From contig CADALT010000008.1 of assembly GCA_902788785.1 (NCBI GenBank), positions 1 to 64,000 on the forward strand: a stretch of 64,000 nt of DNA, written 5' to 3'. Below the pieces are notes generated by a model that saw only the letters and a list, made by a program, of their open reading frames with translations, had not been told where the DNA came from and searched no databases. This document shows positions 62,169 to 64,000 of the stretch, one piece after another. The position numbers and the translations under genes were made by a program. Every line of letters begins with the position of its first letter. The first letter of the stretch is position 1. Source of the stretch: an uncultured Ruminococcus sp. (GTDB lineage Bacteria; Bacillota; Clostridia; Oscillospirales; Ruminococcaceae).

Positions 62169-63065
62169 TTATCTTATGGTCTTGCGCTTTGCGGATCTCT
62201 CTCTGGCAACGGGAATTTCTTCCGCAGCCTTATCCTCGAAGAGCATTTCATCCTCATCTGCCTCATAACGTGCAGTTTCAGGGTTTTCTTCACCCCTCTG
62301 ATCGTAATAAGGCTGTATAACGTGCTTGCGTATTACGGGATAACAGTTGTAGCAAGCCGTAAAGCATATGAACGAGAATGGCAAAAACAGCATGAATATC
62401 GCCGAGTATGGCATGAATACGATAAATACGAATACCACTATCAATGCCGCCACGAAAGTGAACAAAGTCTTCTTGATGCCGATCACCACGAGAAACAGCG
62501 AGTTTTTTATTATCTGTTTCAAACTAAGGTCAGCCGAACACATCATGGGATAGATGTAAAAATGCATCATGAAGAATATGGTCATGAATATTACGCACAG
62601 CAAAAACGGTATATACATGGTGTGGTTCTGCCTAGCCATCTGACCGTACAGAGGCAGCCCCAGAATAAAGCTTACCAGTGCCAGCGTGTCGATGTAGCCC
62701 ATTATAAGTCCCTGTTTCAGGTTCGCTTTGAAAGCCTTGAAGAAATCGTGTCCGACGAACGTGGGTCTTTCCTGCGAGAAGTTCCTTGCCACCCTTGTCA
62801 TGGCAGCGGTCGCAGGTCCCATTATACCGCAGAACACCGTGATCCACAGCCATTTGAGACTTTCGGGTGTTATGGTCTCATATGAAGCTATGATAGACAT
62901 CATGATGAAAAACGGTATCAGGAATATGCAGTAAAGCATATTGAGCAATATCAGCTTCCACATATGTCTGAAATATATTTCCCAGAATTTGAAAAAACCT
63001 GTTTTCTCATGAGGAGTTTTCAGCACTCCCCTTCCGGGTCTGTCGTAATTTCCGAATAACGCCAT
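62169..63065 (-). CDS. DUF624 (YesL-like) membrane protein
   Basis: 298 residues. About five hydrophobic segments between residues 35 and 240; the pattern KFWEIYFRHMWKLILLN, GPATAAMTRVARNFSQERP and DFFKAFKANLKQGLIMGYID is that of DUF624/YesL proteins, often encoded beside carbohydrate transporters. The tail is acidic and then basic. Role unknown. It shares direction with SpoIIM and proC but has its own AAGGAG site. Confidence 0.83.
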   Translation of the reverse strand: MALFGNYDRPGRGVLKTPHEKTGFFKFWEIYFRHMWKLILLNMLYCIFLIPFFIMMSIIASYETITPESLKWLWITVFCGIMGPATAAMTRVARNFSQERPTFVGHDFFKAFKANLKQGLIMGYIDTLALVSFILGLPLYGQMARQNHTMYIPFLLCVIFMTIFFMMHFYIYPMMCSADLSLKQIIKNSLFLVVIGIKKTLFTFVAALIVVFVFIVFMPYSAIFMLFLPFSFICFTACYNCYPVIRKHVIQPYYDQRGEENPETARYEADEDEMLFEDKAAEEIPVARERSAKRKTIR

Positions 63066-63098
63066 TTTACTCTCCTTATTTTTTTACTTTAATGTTGC

Positions 63099-63713
63099 CT
63101 ATATCCCAAGCCTTTCAATGAACAGATAGTTGCAGACCGTATCTGCACCTGCCGCCAGAGCGAGCACAGCTTCCGCTGCCAGCAGTTTTGCACCGTAGAG
63201 CTTTATGGTCTGCGAAAGCCCCTGTACAGGCTTGTCCGAAAGGGTCATCCTCAGATATATCCCCGAAAGACACAACGCTTCACGCACAGCAGCTATCAGC
63301 CCCAGCAAGCCTATGACAGCCCCGGGCAGCATCAGCCCTATGCAGTAACCCAGCATTTCCCTGCCTGCCAGCGAATAAAGCTGCGCCATGGAATATCCAA
63401 GCCCCATGCCTCTTATTACCAGCAAAGCCAGTTCAAAGGGCTGTCCCACAGGACAAAGTCCCAGCACTGCCGTACCCAGCAGGAACACAGTATTGCCCCA
63501 CAGCGATTCAGCCAGCAGTCTGCCTTGCTCCATAGAACTTCTTTTTATGATCGTATCAGCAAAATACCCTATGGTGCTGCCCGAGAGTCCCTTGTCCGCC
63601 AGACAGCAGCACATGGTCCCAAGCACCAGTCCGATGACCGCAGCACCGCACAAGAATGCAAAAAATCCCCTGCTGTAGACCACACCTTTACCCGTTCTGT
63701 CTTCCTTCTGCAT
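63099..63713 (-). CDS. spoIIM: Stage II sporulation protein M
   Basis: 204 residues with five helices. The run GFFAFLCGAAVIGLVLGTMCC at the start, LWGNTVFLLGTAVLGLCPVGQPFELALLVIRGMGLGYSM in the middle (quoted in parts) and the final LAAEAVLALAAGADT fit SpoIIM of the DMP complex, which drives engulfment of the forespore. GAGGTG lies six bases before ATG 63713, so the longer start at 63722 is not preferred. Confidence 0.78.
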   Translation of the reverse strand: MQKEDRTGKGVVYSRGFFAFLCGAAVIGLVLGTMCCCLADKGLSGSTIGYFADTIIKRSSMEQGRLLAESLWGNTVFLLGTAVLGLCPVGQPFELALLVIRGMGLGYSMAQLYSLAGREMLGYCIGLMLPGAVIGLLGLIAAVREALCLSGIYLRMTLSDKPVQGLSQTIKLYGAKLLAAEAVLALAAGADTVCNYLFIERLGI

Positions 63714-63757
63714 ATACATCACCTCAACGGATATATATGCAGCCTATGCTCAAATTA

Positions 63758-64000
63758 TTACTTCGAGAGTTCGTAAGCCCTCTTTGTACAAGCCTCACAG
63801 CACTCCCTGACAGCCTTGTTCAGGTCATTTGCTCTGAGCTTATCAAGTCCTGCGATGGTTGTGCCGCCCTTTGAGGATACCATAGTTATCAGCTCGTCAA
63901 GGGTACGTCCGCTGTCGGTTATCATCTTTGCAGAACCTATAAGGCTCTTTGCGAACAGGTCTGTAGCTGCTTTCTCATCAATGCCTACGCTCTTTGCATA
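63758..64000 (-). CDS. proC: Pyrroline-5-carboxylate reductase, C-terminal part
   Basis: The last 80 codons are inside the window; the start lies beyond 64000. VSSKGGTTIAGLDKL is the conserved C-terminal ProC block (usually SPGGTTIAGL), preceded by AATDLFAKSLIGSAKM, the helix of the dimer domain. The enzyme reduces P5C to proline with NAD(P)H, the last step of proline synthesis. Stop TAA at 63758-63760. Confidence 0.9.
   Translation of the reverse strand, partial: YAKSVGIDEKAATDLFAKSLIGSAKMITDSGRTLDELITMVSSKGGTTIAGLDKLRANDLNKAVRECCEACTKRAYELSK

Overview
The window reads as chromosomal DNA of an anaerobic Clostridia of the Ruminococcus / Oscillospiraceae type. The signs are a dockerin-bearing secreted protein (37189-38634), the paired GlgC/GlgD ADP-glucose pyrophosphorylase of Firmicutes, SpoIIE and SpoIIM, a class B sortase, many short-lipobox lipoproteins, and very regular sigma-A promoters (TTGACA-17-TATAAT). 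The species call is inference. No rRNA, tRNA, CRISPR array, transposase or prophage was seen.

Layout. 0-4 kb: the 5' part of a secreted beta-lactamase-fold gene, then a leftward base-salvage operon (upp, hpt, a purine permease, an apt-like gene). 4-8.3 kb: an antiporter, an AT-rich pair (Cys/His-repeat lipoprotein and XRE regulator) and an ABC exporter. 8.4-15 kb: a leftward glycogen operon (glgB, glgC, glgD, an unknown gene, glgA). 15-18.5 kb: spoIIE and rsmA. 18.6-33.7 kb: a rightward purine-synthesis region, opened by a 6S RNA gene and a terminator in front of purE, then purE, a HAD phosphatase, purF, purM, purN, a PurO-like IMP cyclohydrolase, a stand-alone AICAR formyltransferase and purD. 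It is broken up by two sets of accessory genes (23.1-25.6 and 27.1-29.0 kb; Imm51-like, CbrC-like, SF0329, a pseudogene) and by three coupled lipoprotein genes. 33.8-39.4 kb: an FNT channel, a DUF4272 gene, a cytidylate-kinase-like gene, YbaK, the dockerin/transglutaminase protein and a lipoprotein. 39.4-48 kb, leftward: a MacB-type tripartite exporter, ychF, three small membrane proteins and a large FtsX-type permease without its own ATPase. 48-52.6 kb: an RlaP-like nucleotidyltransferase, trpS, a lipoprotein, a membrane protein and an aminotransferase. 52.9-53.1 kb: a free-standing structured RNA with its own promoter and terminator. 53-58.5 kb, leftward: rqcP, engB, lon, a small gene and rpsF-ssb-rpsR. 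58.5-64 kb: a RING/zinc-ribbon membrane protein, sortase B, prfB, a DUF624 protein, SpoIIM and the 3' end of proC.

How it works together. The salvage operon and the purine cluster supply nucleotides by two routes. The purine route uses the Clostridia arrangement in which the two PurH activities sit in separate proteins. The PurF here lacks the usual N-terminal catalytic cysteine. The best candidates for under-described biology are the structured RNA at 52889-53090, the accessory and immunity-like genes inside the purine cluster, the tandem lipoprotein array between purH and purD, and the 20-bp tandem palindromes in the lon leader.
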